From Carboxylicivirga litoralis (lineage in GTDB: Bacteria; Bacteroidota; Bacteroidia; Bacteroidales; Marinilabiliaceae): 64,000 bases of DNA. The notes below the pieces were generated by a model. The model did not search any database and was not told where the DNA came from. It worked only from the letters and a program-made list of their open reading frames with translations. Each line of letters opens with the position of its first letter. Within the stretch, counting starts at the first letter, position 1. Shown here piece after piece: positions 7,299 through 15,014 of this stretch. Made by a program: the position numbers and the translations under genes. The stretch covers positions 267,387-331,386 of the forward strand of contig NZ_JAFMVC010000004.1 of NCBI RefSeq assembly GCF_025499605.1, read 5' to 3'.

Positions 7299-8060
7299 CT
7301 ATTTCAAAGTGATAATAGCCATATCGTAATTTTTACTATACTTTTGTTCCGATATCTGCATGCTTAAAAGTGCTTTTCTGTAGTCTAGCATATCCTGCAT
7401 TTCACTATACATACCAAGTTGTTCGTAGTTTCTGGCTTTCCAAAACGCTAAGGTAGGATCGTTAGGTATGTAAACGGTCGCTGCCTCCAGGAGGTTAAGT
7501 GACTGGTTGTACCTGCGGTTAGCTTTTCGTTCTATCTTTTTTTGGCTTAACAATTTACTTTTCTGAATGTCTTCAGCTTTCATAAATCGTTGTAATGCAT
7601 TGCTGTAGTAATTGCGGGCAATTTCTTCAAAAGAAGGATTATCAGGAGCATCGAATCTAACTTGTACACGTTTTTCCATTGACGATGGCCTGTTGTCAAC
7701 TTTACCAGGTTTCCACATGCCCTCTGTTTGTCTAATACAGTCGATTACTGCAAATTCAAGATCGTAAGATACGTGGTTGATAACTTTAAAATTAGAGAGA
7801 GAACCATCGGTATTAACGGTGAATTCGATTACTACTGTACCTTCAACTGCTGGCGTGTTAACTGAGCTTTCGATCTCCAGGTTCTCCATAAGGTAGCAGC
7901 AAATGGGTGATTTTTTCACATCTTCTTTTTGTGCCGATTCAGTTCCTTTAAATTGTGGAGGAACAACAGTTGAACCTTCCATCCAAGCATAACCTTGTTC
8001 TTGTGCAACTAAGCCAAGAACAAAAAAACAAATTCCGATTGATAATAACATCTTTTTCAT
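7299..8060 (-). CDS. Secreted protein with TonB C-terminal-like domain
   Basis: 253 residues from the ATG at 8060 (MKKMLLSIGICFFVLG). A longer reading from 8171 adds 37 residues but puts the signal peptide inside the protein, so it was rejected. A signal peptide (about 1-20) precedes residues about 50-135, which resemble the TonB C-terminal fold (GTVVIEFTVNTDGSLSNFKV; later MWKPGKVDNRPS). The C-terminal 100 residues are helical and TPR-like. No membrane anchor or proline-rich stretch is present, so it is unlikely to be a classical energy transducer. Next to it, in the same direction, lies the AraC-TPR regulator. Function unknown. Confidence 0.7.
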   Translation of the reverse strand: MKKMLLSIGICFFVLGLVAQEQGYAWMEGSTVVPPQFKGTESAQKEDVKKSPICCYLMENLEIESSVNTPAVEGTVVIEFTVNTDGSLSNFKVINHVSYDLEFAVIDCIRQTEGMWKPGKVDNRPSSMEKRVQVRFDAPDNPSFEEIARNYYSNALQRFMKAEDIQKSKLLSQKKIERKANRRYNQSLNLLEAATVYIPNDPTLAFWKARNYEQLGMYSEMQDMLDYRKALLSMQISEQKYSKNYDMAIITLK

Positions 8061-8303
8061 GGCTTGTAGATTAAATGAATAGTTGTGGTATTTAATAAGT
8101 AAGTACAATAGAAGAGCGTTATACTTTAAAAATACATGAGCTAATTTACGAGCAATGTGGTCCGGCAACATAGCACTTAAGTTGCATTTACTTGCTGGAA
8201 TGATGATAGAATTGTTTCGTTTTGATAATGGTGTTGCTTTACCGAAAAATGGAGTTATTAATTGTGATATTCCAGTTGGTAGTATTAGAGTTTTTGCCCC
8301 GCG

Positions 8304-10160
8304 TTATTTTTTTAATAAGTTCATTCTTTGCAAAAGACGGGTATAACGCGCATCATTTCTAATGCTTTGTGACGCAGGATTATAGTTGATGTAAGTAATT
8401 GGGTAAGTTTTTTTGTCAATTGCTTTATTGAAACACTCAAAAGCTACATCATTATATCCTAAACAGGCTGCCATCATGCCATTGTAACAGTCGTTAATGT
8501 TCTGTGTTTTTGCTTTTTCGAGGTAGTGGTTCCATATGGCTAAAGCTTTTTCTTTTTGACCGCATTGGGTGTAACAATAAACCCGGTGCATATCCCATTG
8601 CATGGTTTGAGGCAGGCCTTCAAATACTTCTATTGCTTGCTGAAATTGATTATTATGAATGAAGTTCCAACCAAGTACCAAATGAGCATAACTGGTATTT
8701 TCATTTAAAGCTAATGCCTTTTTAGCAGCGTTTACAGCTTCATCGTATTGGTTGTTGTTGCAATAGAGCAAGCCAAGCCAGGCGTGGTAAGCTGGGTATA
8801 ATGGGTCTAATAATGTAGCTTGTTTAGCGTGTTTAATACATTGCTCCATGTCGTTAAATAAAAAGTGGTACCAGGCATAATGTGCATGGGCAATGGCGTT
8901 ATTGGGATTTGCCTCAAGAGCATTTTCAAATGACACTTTTGTTAAAGGCCAATTCCAATCGCTATATAAGTATAGCAAAGACAGAGCAGTATAGGATTCA
9001 TCAATGGTTGGGTCGAGTTTAATGGCTTTGTTGGCAGCACTAACAGCTCTCGAAAATGATGTTTCAGCGTCAAGCTGTCCATGTCCCATGGTGGCATAGC
9101 CAAGTGCTAAACCGGCATAAGCCAATGGGTCGCCGGGATCTATTCTGATGGCATTTTGCATATGTTGAATCCCTTCTTTAAGCCATTTGTGATTGCCTTG
9201 GTGAAGTGCATATATGCCACGTAGATATGAACGATACACTTCAGGGTTGACCTGACGTGTCTGTGTCATTTGTTGAAGTTCTTTGTCTGATATTCGAGCT
9301 TTTATTGTTTTTGCAATATCCTTGGCAACGTTGGATTGTAAATGCAGGATATTACCAAGTTTATCTTGATATTTGGTTGCCATCAGGTGTCGTTCATGAG
9401 GAAAGACTTTAATGGCCTGTATGATTAAATGAATGCTATCCCCACTTGAAACAACAGAGCCTTCAATAATATTATCAACATCCAGTTCTGAGGCAATGTC
9501 TTGCAATAGCATGTTACGTTCTTGATAGTGAAGTGTCGATTTGCGTGATATCACTCTTAGCGAAGAGAGTCGGCCAAGCTCACCAATGAGGGCATCATGA
9601 ATGCCGTTTATAATGTAATCGTTGTTGGTATCTCCAGTTAGGTTTTCTAGTGGTAAAACAGCGATGGACTTGGGCTTGATAGTCGGGTTAAAAACATAAA
9701 AGGATATTACAAAAAGTCCCAATATAATCAAGCTTAGAAAGGTGATGTATAAAAGTTTTTTTGGTCTTGGTGCATTGTTACTTTGGAGCTTAAATTTCGA
9801 CTTAATGAATGGATGTTCTTGGGCATGGCGTTTTACATCGCCTGGTGAAACATGGTAATGTTGTTTAAATACCCGATTGAAATAACTGGGGGTTTTATAG
9901 CCAACCTTATAGGCTGTTTCTGAAACAGTGGTGCAATTGCTTTCAAGCAGCTGCTTCGCTTTTAATAAACGAATTTCGGTTATGGTTTCACTCGCATTTT
10001 TACCGGATACTTTAATAAGTTTTCGGTGTAACATTGAACGGCTTAAGCCAACGTTTGTTGCGAGTTTTTCAACTGAGAAATCTTCATTATCAATGTTTTG
10101 TTCAATGATTTCATGCACCTTCGAAATAAACTGTTCGTCCATAGATTGATGAGGTTCCAT
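8304..10160 (-). CDS. AraC-type HTH / membrane / TolB-like / TPR regulator
   Basis: 618 residues. An AraC-family double HTH occupies residues about 12-115 (ends YKTPSYFNRVFKQHYHVSPG). One membrane segment follows at about 135-157. Next is a domain starting KSIAVLPLENLTGDTNNDYI (about 163-285), like the TolB N-terminal/adenylate-cyclase-associated domain seen in several signalling proteins. Five or more TPR units follow (about 300-600). The topology puts DNA binding in the cytoplasm and the TPR sensor in the periplasm, so it could be a one-component transmembrane regulator. Its target may be the adjacent TonB-like gene (inference). Confidence 0.8.
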   Translation of the reverse strand: MEPHQSMDEQFISKVHEIIEQNIDNEDFSVEKLATNVGLSRSMLHRKLIKVSGKNASETITEIRLLKAKQLLESNCTTVSETAYKVGYKTPSYFNRVFKQHYHVSPGDVKRHAQEHPFIKSKFKLQSNNAPRPKKLLYITFLSLIILGLFVISFYVFNPTIKPKSIAVLPLENLTGDTNNDYIINGIHDALIGELGRLSSLRVISRKSTLHYQERNMLLQDIASELDVDNIIEGSVVSSGDSIHLIIQAIKVFPHERHLMATKYQDKLGNILHLQSNVAKDIAKTIKARISDKELQQMTQTRQVNPEVYRSYLRGIYALHQGNHKWLKEGIQHMQNAIRIDPGDPLAYAGLALGYATMGHGQLDAETSFSRAVSAANKAIKLDPTIDESYTALSLLYLYSDWNWPLTKVSFENALEANPNNAIAHAHYAWYHFLFNDMEQCIKHAKQATLLDPLYPAYHAWLGLLYCNNNQYDEAVNAAKKALALNENTSYAHLVLGWNFIHNNQFQQAIEVFEGLPQTMQWDMHRVYCYTQCGQKEKALAIWNHYLEKAKTQNINDCYNGMMAACLGYNDVAFECFNKAIDKKTYPITYINYNPASQSIRNDARYTRLLQRMNLLKK

Positions 10161-10344
10161 GGCTGTAGCATTGAATTAGTGGCTAGTGATAAAATAAGCT
10201 GTAAAGGTACGAATGAAAACAGTCTTCTGACAAGTGCGCAGATGCTTGTTGTTTATTTATTGTGGTACTCGTCGGTTGGCGATTGACTTGCTTTTGTTTG
10301 CGGTTTATTAACATTTCGTCTACTTTTTTCATAATCAAACCTGC

Positions 10345-10352
10345 TATATTTG
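10345..10352 (+). promoter_or_regulatory. -7 box upstream of the HAD gene
   Basis: TATATTTG, an exact TAnnTTTG match, 19 bp before the ATG at 10372. That leaves a very short leader. No convincing -33 box is seen. Confidence 0.45.
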
Positions 10353-10371
10353 CTGCTCTAAATAAGTGATT

Positions 10372-11190
10372 ATGATTAAAATGATTGTGTCCGATATGGA
10401 CGGAACTTTGCTTAACTCAAATAAGCATTTGCCAAGTGATTTTGTTGAAGTGTATCAGCTGATGAAAACAGCAGGGATTCGTTTTGTAGTTGCCAGCGGA
10501 CGTCAGTATTATACTTTGGTAGATGAGTTTGCACATTTTGATCATGACATAGCTTTTGTGGCAGAAAATGGTGGTTATATTAATTGGGATAACGAAACAC
10601 GAGTTAATAAACCCATGAAAGCAATCGACGCCAAGGCCATGATTGAACAGCTTCGTCAGATTCCTGAGACCAATATTGTACTGTGTGGGCAGAAGGGAGC
10701 TTATGTTGAGGGGCAGCCTTCAGATAAGTTCATGGAAGAGCTGGCAAAATACTATGCCAGGCACAGTGTGGTGTCCGATTTACTGGACGTGGAAGATGAC
10801 ATCCTGAAAATTGCCATTAATAACTTTGAGCAACTGGAAACTGTTGTTTATCCTAAAGTTAAGGCTCTATTCAAACAAGGATTTCAAATCAGTACTTCTA
10901 GCCCTATTTGGCTCGATGTGATGTCGATAGGGGTGAACAAAGGAAATGCTGTTCAGTTGTTGCAAAAAGAAATGGGCATCTCACCTGAAGAAACGATGGC
11001 TTTTGGTGATTATCTTAACGACTATGAAATGTTGCAGGTTGTGCATCATAGTTATGCCATGGAAAATGCGCATCCGGATATTAAATCCATTGCCCGAAAC
11101 ATCACCCAAAGTAATGATGATAACGGAGTGATGCGGGCTATCCGTAAGCAATTGGCCACTATGAGTGAAACAGAAGCCAGGTTCGATTAA
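10372..11190 (+). CDS. Cof-type HAD-family phosphatase
   Basis: 272 residues from ATG 10372; an in-frame GTG at 10366 is less likely. Motif I MIVSDMDGTLLNS holds the nucleophile and acid Asp pair. VASGRQYYTL gives motif II, and GDYLNDYEMLQVV gives motif IV with its metal-binding aspartates. The large C2-type cap between them places it in the Cof/YidA group, which dephosphorylates sugar phosphates or cofactors. The specific substrate cannot be read from sequence. It is flanked by promoters on both sides and is probably transcribed alone. Confidence 0.9.
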   Translation: MIKMIVSDMDGTLLNSNKHLPSDFVEVYQLMKTAGIRFVVASGRQYYTLVDEFAHFDHDIAFVAENGGYINWDNETRVNKPMKAIDAKAMIEQLRQIPETNIVLCGQKGAYVEGQPSDKFMEELAKYYARHSVVSDLLDVEDDILKIAINNFEQLETVVYPKVKALFKQGFQISTSSPIWLDVMSIGVNKGNAVQLLQKEMGISPEETMAFGDYLNDYEMLQVVHHSYAMENAHPDIKSIARNITQSNDDNGVMRAIRKQLATMSETEARFD

Positions 11191-11244
11191 TCATTTACGC
11201 CCTTTCTTGAACATGTGTGGGTAGCCTCACATAAGGCACTGAGT

Positions 11245-11252
11245 TAACTTTG
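11245..11252 (+). promoter_or_regulatory. -7 box upstream of the PNGase-like gene
   Basis: TAACTTTG matches TAnnTTTG and lies 28 bp before the ATG. No clear -33 box is present. Confidence 0.45.
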
Positions 11253-11280
11253 CAGTCAATCTCAAATTAACTCAATACAC

Positions 11281-12993
11281 ATGAAGACATTTTATTTTTT
11301 ACTATTTGCATTATTGATTGCTAGTAATAGCCTGGCCCAGGAGTTTAAAAAGCAAGGCTCGGTTAGTTATAAAGTATTGTATAATGGCAATGAGCGTGGT
11401 GATATGCCACTGTTATATGTGCAATTTGCCAACAATAGTTCAAAGGTTTGGCGCGATGCTCCTGAAGTAAAGCAGCTAATTCCAGGTTATGCCCACGAAG
11501 CCAGCTATGTTGATTATTCTGGTAAGCAGATTTTTCAATTGGCTCAATTTGATGATGGTGAAGTGTATCATTCAGTGGCTTCAATGGATGATTTACCAAA
11601 GTTGGAATTCACAGATAAAACCCGGGAAATAAAGGGCTATACTTGCCAACATGCCCAAACAGTTATTAATTCAAATCATATTGATGTTTGGTACACTACC
11701 GAAGCTGGCATACAAGGATCGCCACAGCCAAAAGTGGGTTATGTACCCGGATTGGTGTTAAGTGTGGTACGAAATGGTAACTATGAAACCTTGGCTTCGG
11801 AAATAAACATCAAAAGAAAAAAAGCTAAAAGCTCTTTGATGCCTTCGGATTTAGGCAAAGAAGTGTCGCGTTATGAGCTAGGCGATATTAAACGCGAAAA
11901 AATGATTATCAGCACCCGTGTGTTTGATGATGAGCAAATATGTTGGGGTAAAGACAAGATGGAAGTGAATGAGCCTCTTCTGGATTCTTTGTATCATTTT
12001 GCAGGAGGGACTCTAATTGTTAAAAAAGTAAAGTTGCCCGCTACACCTGACCATTATTCGATTTTTGCCGAGATAAAGCAGTACAGCAATGGTGATGCGT
12101 ACGATCGTACGGGTTCTGTTTTTGTTATTCCAACCAATCGTGAGCAGAGTTTTTGGGATGGACTGAAAAATGGAATGAATACTTTACCAATTTATTACGA
12201 TGCTGATAGTGTAGATTATCAGGGTGTTGTGCTTGAGGATAATTATGAGCCGGTAGTGGAATTGGTGCGCTTCTTCACAACTTTTGGTGTACGTCATTTT
12301 AACGACAGGGTGAAGATAAAAGACATTGAGTGGGAAAACCATACGATTTACAAGCAGGATGTGAGCGAGTTGAAGTCTTATTTAGAAGGCGAAGTATTAG
12401 TTGGTGCTTTTATTGGAAACTACGATAAGGGAGGGCATAAATTAACATTGGATATAAAAGCCTATCCGGGAAGCTATGATTGGGCTGAAGAAGACAAAGA
12501 AAAAGTCTTTACTCAACCTCTGTTTAATACATGCAACGTGATGGAAATGGGTGGTCAGCGCTATGGTACTATGTTTAAAAATGATAGTTTGACCATTGAT
12601 TTTACAGTTCCGGAAGGTGTGAAGAACTTGAAGTTACGTTATATTACAACTGGCCACGGTGGTTGGGGCGGTGGCGATGAGTTCAACCCTAAGCAAAATG
12701 AGGTTTTCATTGATGGCGAGCGTGTTTTTGTATTTACACCGTGGCGTACAGATTGTGCTGCTTATCGCAAGCATAATCCTGTCTCAGGTAATTTCTGGAA
12801 TGGTATTTCATCTTCCGATCTGAGCCGAAGTGGTTGGTGCCCTGGCACAGCCACAAATCCGGAGTATGTTGAGTTGCCCAATTTAAAGCCGGGTAAGCAT
12901 CAGATGAAGGTGGCTATTCCTTTAGGTGAACGTGCAGGTAATAGTTTTAGTGCCTGGAATATATCAGGTATATTAATGGGCGAATATGAATAG
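11281..12993 (+). CDS. GLPGLI-like domain fused to a peptide-N-glycosidase F-like enzyme
   Basis: 570 residues with a signal peptide (about 1-20, SLAQ). Residues about 25-180 resemble the GLPGLI family (KGYTCQHAQTV, VWYTTEAG, VPGLVLSVVRNG). Residues about 250-570 resemble the two jelly-roll domains of PNGase F. TTGHGGWGGGDEF (about 455-467) aligns with the active-site strand that carries catalytic Glu206 of the Elizabethkingia enzyme, and RSGWCPGTATNPEYV with its conserved GWCPG. PNGase F removes N-glycans from asparagine, so this protein may deglycosylate host or algal glycoproteins outside the cell. The GH20 hexosaminidase 2 kb away would suit further glycan breakdown. The N-terminal fusion is unusual. 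Confidence 0.75.
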   Translation: MKTFYFLLFALLIASNSLAQEFKKQGSVSYKVLYNGNERGDMPLLYVQFANNSSKVWRDAPEVKQLIPGYAHEASYVDYSGKQIFQLAQFDDGEVYHSVASMDDLPKLEFTDKTREIKGYTCQHAQTVINSNHIDVWYTTEAGIQGSPQPKVGYVPGLVLSVVRNGNYETLASEINIKRKKAKSSLMPSDLGKEVSRYELGDIKREKMIISTRVFDDEQICWGKDKMEVNEPLLDSLYHFAGGTLIVKKVKLPATPDHYSIFAEIKQYSNGDAYDRTGSVFVIPTNREQSFWDGLKNGMNTLPIYYDADSVDYQGVVLEDNYEPVVELVRFFTTFGVRHFNDRVKIKDIEWENHTIYKQDVSELKSYLEGEVLVGAFIGNYDKGGHKLTLDIKAYPGSYDWAEEDKEKVFTQPLFNTCNVMEMGGQRYGTMFKNDSLTIDFTVPEGVKNLKLRYITTGHGGWGGGDEFNPKQNEVFIDGERVFVFTPWRTDCAAYRKHNPVSGNFWNGISSSDLSRSGWCPGTATNPEYVELPNLKPGKHQMKVAIPLGERAGNSFSAWNISGILMGEYE

Positions 12994-13013
12994 AGATAAA
13001 TAGAAAATGCTTT

Positions 13014-13047
13014 AAAAGACCGATGCAGAAATGTGTTGGTCTTTTTT
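13014..13047 (+). terminator. Probable terminator after the PNGase-like gene
   Basis: AAAAGACC pairs with GGTCTTTT around a 16-base loop, followed by T. It is less compact than the other terminators in the window. Confidence 0.55.
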
Positions 13048-13082
13048 ATGGGTTCAGTTTATAAAGGTCTTTAAAAAAAGAG

Positions 13083-13106
13083 AGGACAGATACGTTTATC
13101 TGTCCT
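13083..13106. repeat. Perfect 10-bp hairpin
   Basis: AGGACAGATA, loop CGTT, TATCTGTCCT. Eight bases upstream is an A-run (13074-13080), so on the minus strand it reads as a hairpin followed by CTCTTTTTTT. It could be a minus-strand terminator for read-through from the right, or the leader hairpin of a lost gene starting at 13140. Confidence 0.6.
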
Positions 13107-13139
13107 TACCCTTAAATCAGCTAACTAAATCCAAGTTTT

Positions 13140-13247
13140 ATGAAAAAATCCATTACAAAGATGGGGATTATTTTGGGGGTTGCAAGAGTAAAAGTGTTAA
13201 AAAATTGTAAAATCAACATTAAAATTAGGGGTGTGGTGATGAAATAG
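13140..13247 (+). pseudogene. Short ORF, possible remnant of a lost gene start
   Basis: 35 codons (MKKSITKMGIILGVARVK...) after a hairpin and an A-rich leader of the kind that precedes secreted or SusC-type genes in this phylum. The C-terminal half overlaps the 52-bp repeat array and has no protein-like features. I cannot show that it is translated. Confidence 0.25.
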
Positions 13248-13420
13248 TTGCTAATTGCTTTGGTTTAGTATCCAAAAATAGGGGGTATGTACCTGAAAAA
13301 GTAAAAATTAGACAATATCAGTCTTAAAATTAGGGGTGTATTATAGAAATTGTCAATTAAGTTATGGATTTTGTGGTTTGATGTGGGGTTTGTTTATAAT
13401 TGACACTTTTTAATATTTAA
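13168..13420. repeat. Imperfect tandem array, about 52-bp period
   Basis: Runs of G centred near 13175, 13228, 13281, 13333 and 13384 are spaced 53, 53, 52 and 51 bp. TTAAAATTAGGGGTGT is repeated perfectly at 13219-13234 and 13324-13339. A diverged copy (AAAAATAGGGGGTATGT) lies at 13274-13290. Each unit continues with a GAAAT/AATTG-rich part. It fills the gap between the PNGase-like and MATE genes. Confidence 0.65.
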
Positions 13421-13425
13421 TACTA

Positions 13426-14778
13426 TTAAGTTGAAATTTGAACCGCTTTTTTATTCAGCCTCTGAAGTCTAAAATGAAAAAGCAAGGCACAAACGCCTAA
13501 CCCGATGGGAAAACCGAGCCAAATACCAATTTCGCCAAATCCAGCTTTAAAGGCAGCCCAGTAGCTAAAAGGGATGGCAATGCCAAAGTAGGAGATAATG
13601 GTTAAAATGCCGGGAATTGTGGCATCGGCCATGCCTCGCAATATGCTTGAGTAGATGATTTGTATGGCATCAAAAAGTTGAAAGATGACCAGTACAACAA
13701 TCATTTTAGATGCTAGGGCAATTACCTCAGCATCGTTGGTGAAAAGCTGTGGTAGCCAGTTGCGCAACAGTAAAAATGCGGAAGATATAACCACTACCAT
13801 CGCAATAACAATCTGAAAAGAGGCCTGTGAGGCCTGTTTAATTAGTGCTGGCACCTGACGCGCCGAAAACTGACTGATGCGAATAGTGGTACCTGCACCA
13901 ATGCCTTGGTAAAGCATAAAACCAAAAGTAGAGAGGCTGATAACAATCTGATGAGCAGCCAGGCCAGTATCGCTCAACCAGCCAATCATGATGCCCGCCA
14001 CAATAAATGCCGAAGCCTCAGAAAAGAGGTGTAAGCCCATAGGAACACCTAATTTGACAATTGATTTAACCGTTTGCAGTATCCTATAAAGAGACAGCTT
14101 AACAGCAGCTGTCTTCAGCGGCTTATAGTTTCGGATGAACGCGGTCATGATAACAGCCATGGCCACCCGCGCAATAAGTGTTGACCAGCCGGCTCCGTAC
14201 AGGCCCAGTTCGGGCGCCCCCATCTTTCCGAATATGAGGATGTAGTTGCCCAGTATATTCATCACATTCGCTATTAGCGTAACGACCATGGCCAGGCGTG
14301 TGTTTGAAAGGCCTTCGGCCAGTTGCTTGCCACTTAAAAACAGCATCAGTGGGATAATGGACAGGCTGATGATGTTAAAGAAGGTTTGTGATTGCTGAAT
14401 TATACTCTCGGGCTGATGCATAAAGGGCATGGCATAGTATAATGCCAGGCAGGTGAGCGCCAGGATGATGCCCATCAGGCTGTTGGTGGTATAAGCTCCA
14501 TACTTTAGAAAATGCAAATGCTCGTACTGCTTTTTACCAAATGCCTTACCTACCAATGGGGTGATGGCCATGGCAAAACCCATTCCAAAAATAAGTGGTA
14601 ATGAAAATAAGGTGTTGGCAAAGGCGGCGGCTGCCAATTCTGTTTTACCCAAATGGCCAATCATCATGTTATCAACCATCCCAACTGTTATTTGTCCTAC
14701 CTGCGCAATAATAACAGGTAGCGCTAATCTTCGTGTTTCGGCATAGTGCGGACGAAACAAACGCCAGTATCGCTTCAT
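13426..14778 (-). CDS. MATE-family multidrug efflux transporter
   Basis: 450 residues from ATG 14778; a TTG two codons upstream is less likely. Twelve predicted membrane segments and the family signatures PVIIAQVGQITVGMVDNMMIG, given here as VGQITVGMVDNMMIGHLG near the N-terminus, and GMGFAMAITPLVGKAFG support NorM/DinF-type MATE. Such proteins export cationic drugs or metabolites using a sodium or proton gradient. The gene is alone on its strand here; the 236 bp before its start hold a GGGCAAGGTCTCGCCC hairpin at about 14809-14824 but no recognised regulator site. Confidence 0.9.
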   Translation of the reverse strand: MKRYWRLFRPHYAETRRLALPVIIAQVGQITVGMVDNMMIGHLGKTELAAAAFANTLFSLPLIFGMGFAMAITPLVGKAFGKKQYEHLHFLKYGAYTTNSLMGIILALTCLALYYAMPFMHQPESIIQQSQTFFNIISLSIIPLMLFLSGKQLAEGLSNTRLAMVVTLIANVMNILGNYILIFGKMGAPELGLYGAGWSTLIARVAMAVIMTAFIRNYKPLKTAAVKLSLYRILQTVKSIVKLGVPMGLHLFSEASAFIVAGIMIGWLSDTGLAAHQIVISLSTFGFMLYQGIGAGTTIRISQFSARQVPALIKQASQASFQIVIAMVVVISSAFLLLRNWLPQLFTNDAEVIALASKMIVVLVIFQLFDAIQIIYSSILRGMADATIPGILTIISYFGIAIPFSYWAAFKAGFGEIGIWLGFPIGLGVCALLFHFRLQRLNKKAVQIST

Positions 14779-15014
14779 AATCAAATAAAATAAACAAATA
14801 ATAATGCGGGCGAGACCTTGCCCTTTAATACACCTGCAACATTCAAGGCTTGCAAAACGAGGTTTTGGGCTTCAAGGTGAGAAGCTTTGAAATGTCGATC
14901 ATCAATGTATTAAAGTCGCCAAAGATTGGGCACAAAAGTAAGTGCTTTTAGTGTTAATCAGCGTTAAAAAATTAAGTGATTTGGTAATTATGTCATCCAA
15001 AGAAGGAAATTAAT

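Noticed and set aside
8061..8171. N-terminal extension of 37 residues on the TonB-C-like protein
   Set aside because: It would bury an obvious signal peptide that starts at the ATG at 8060.
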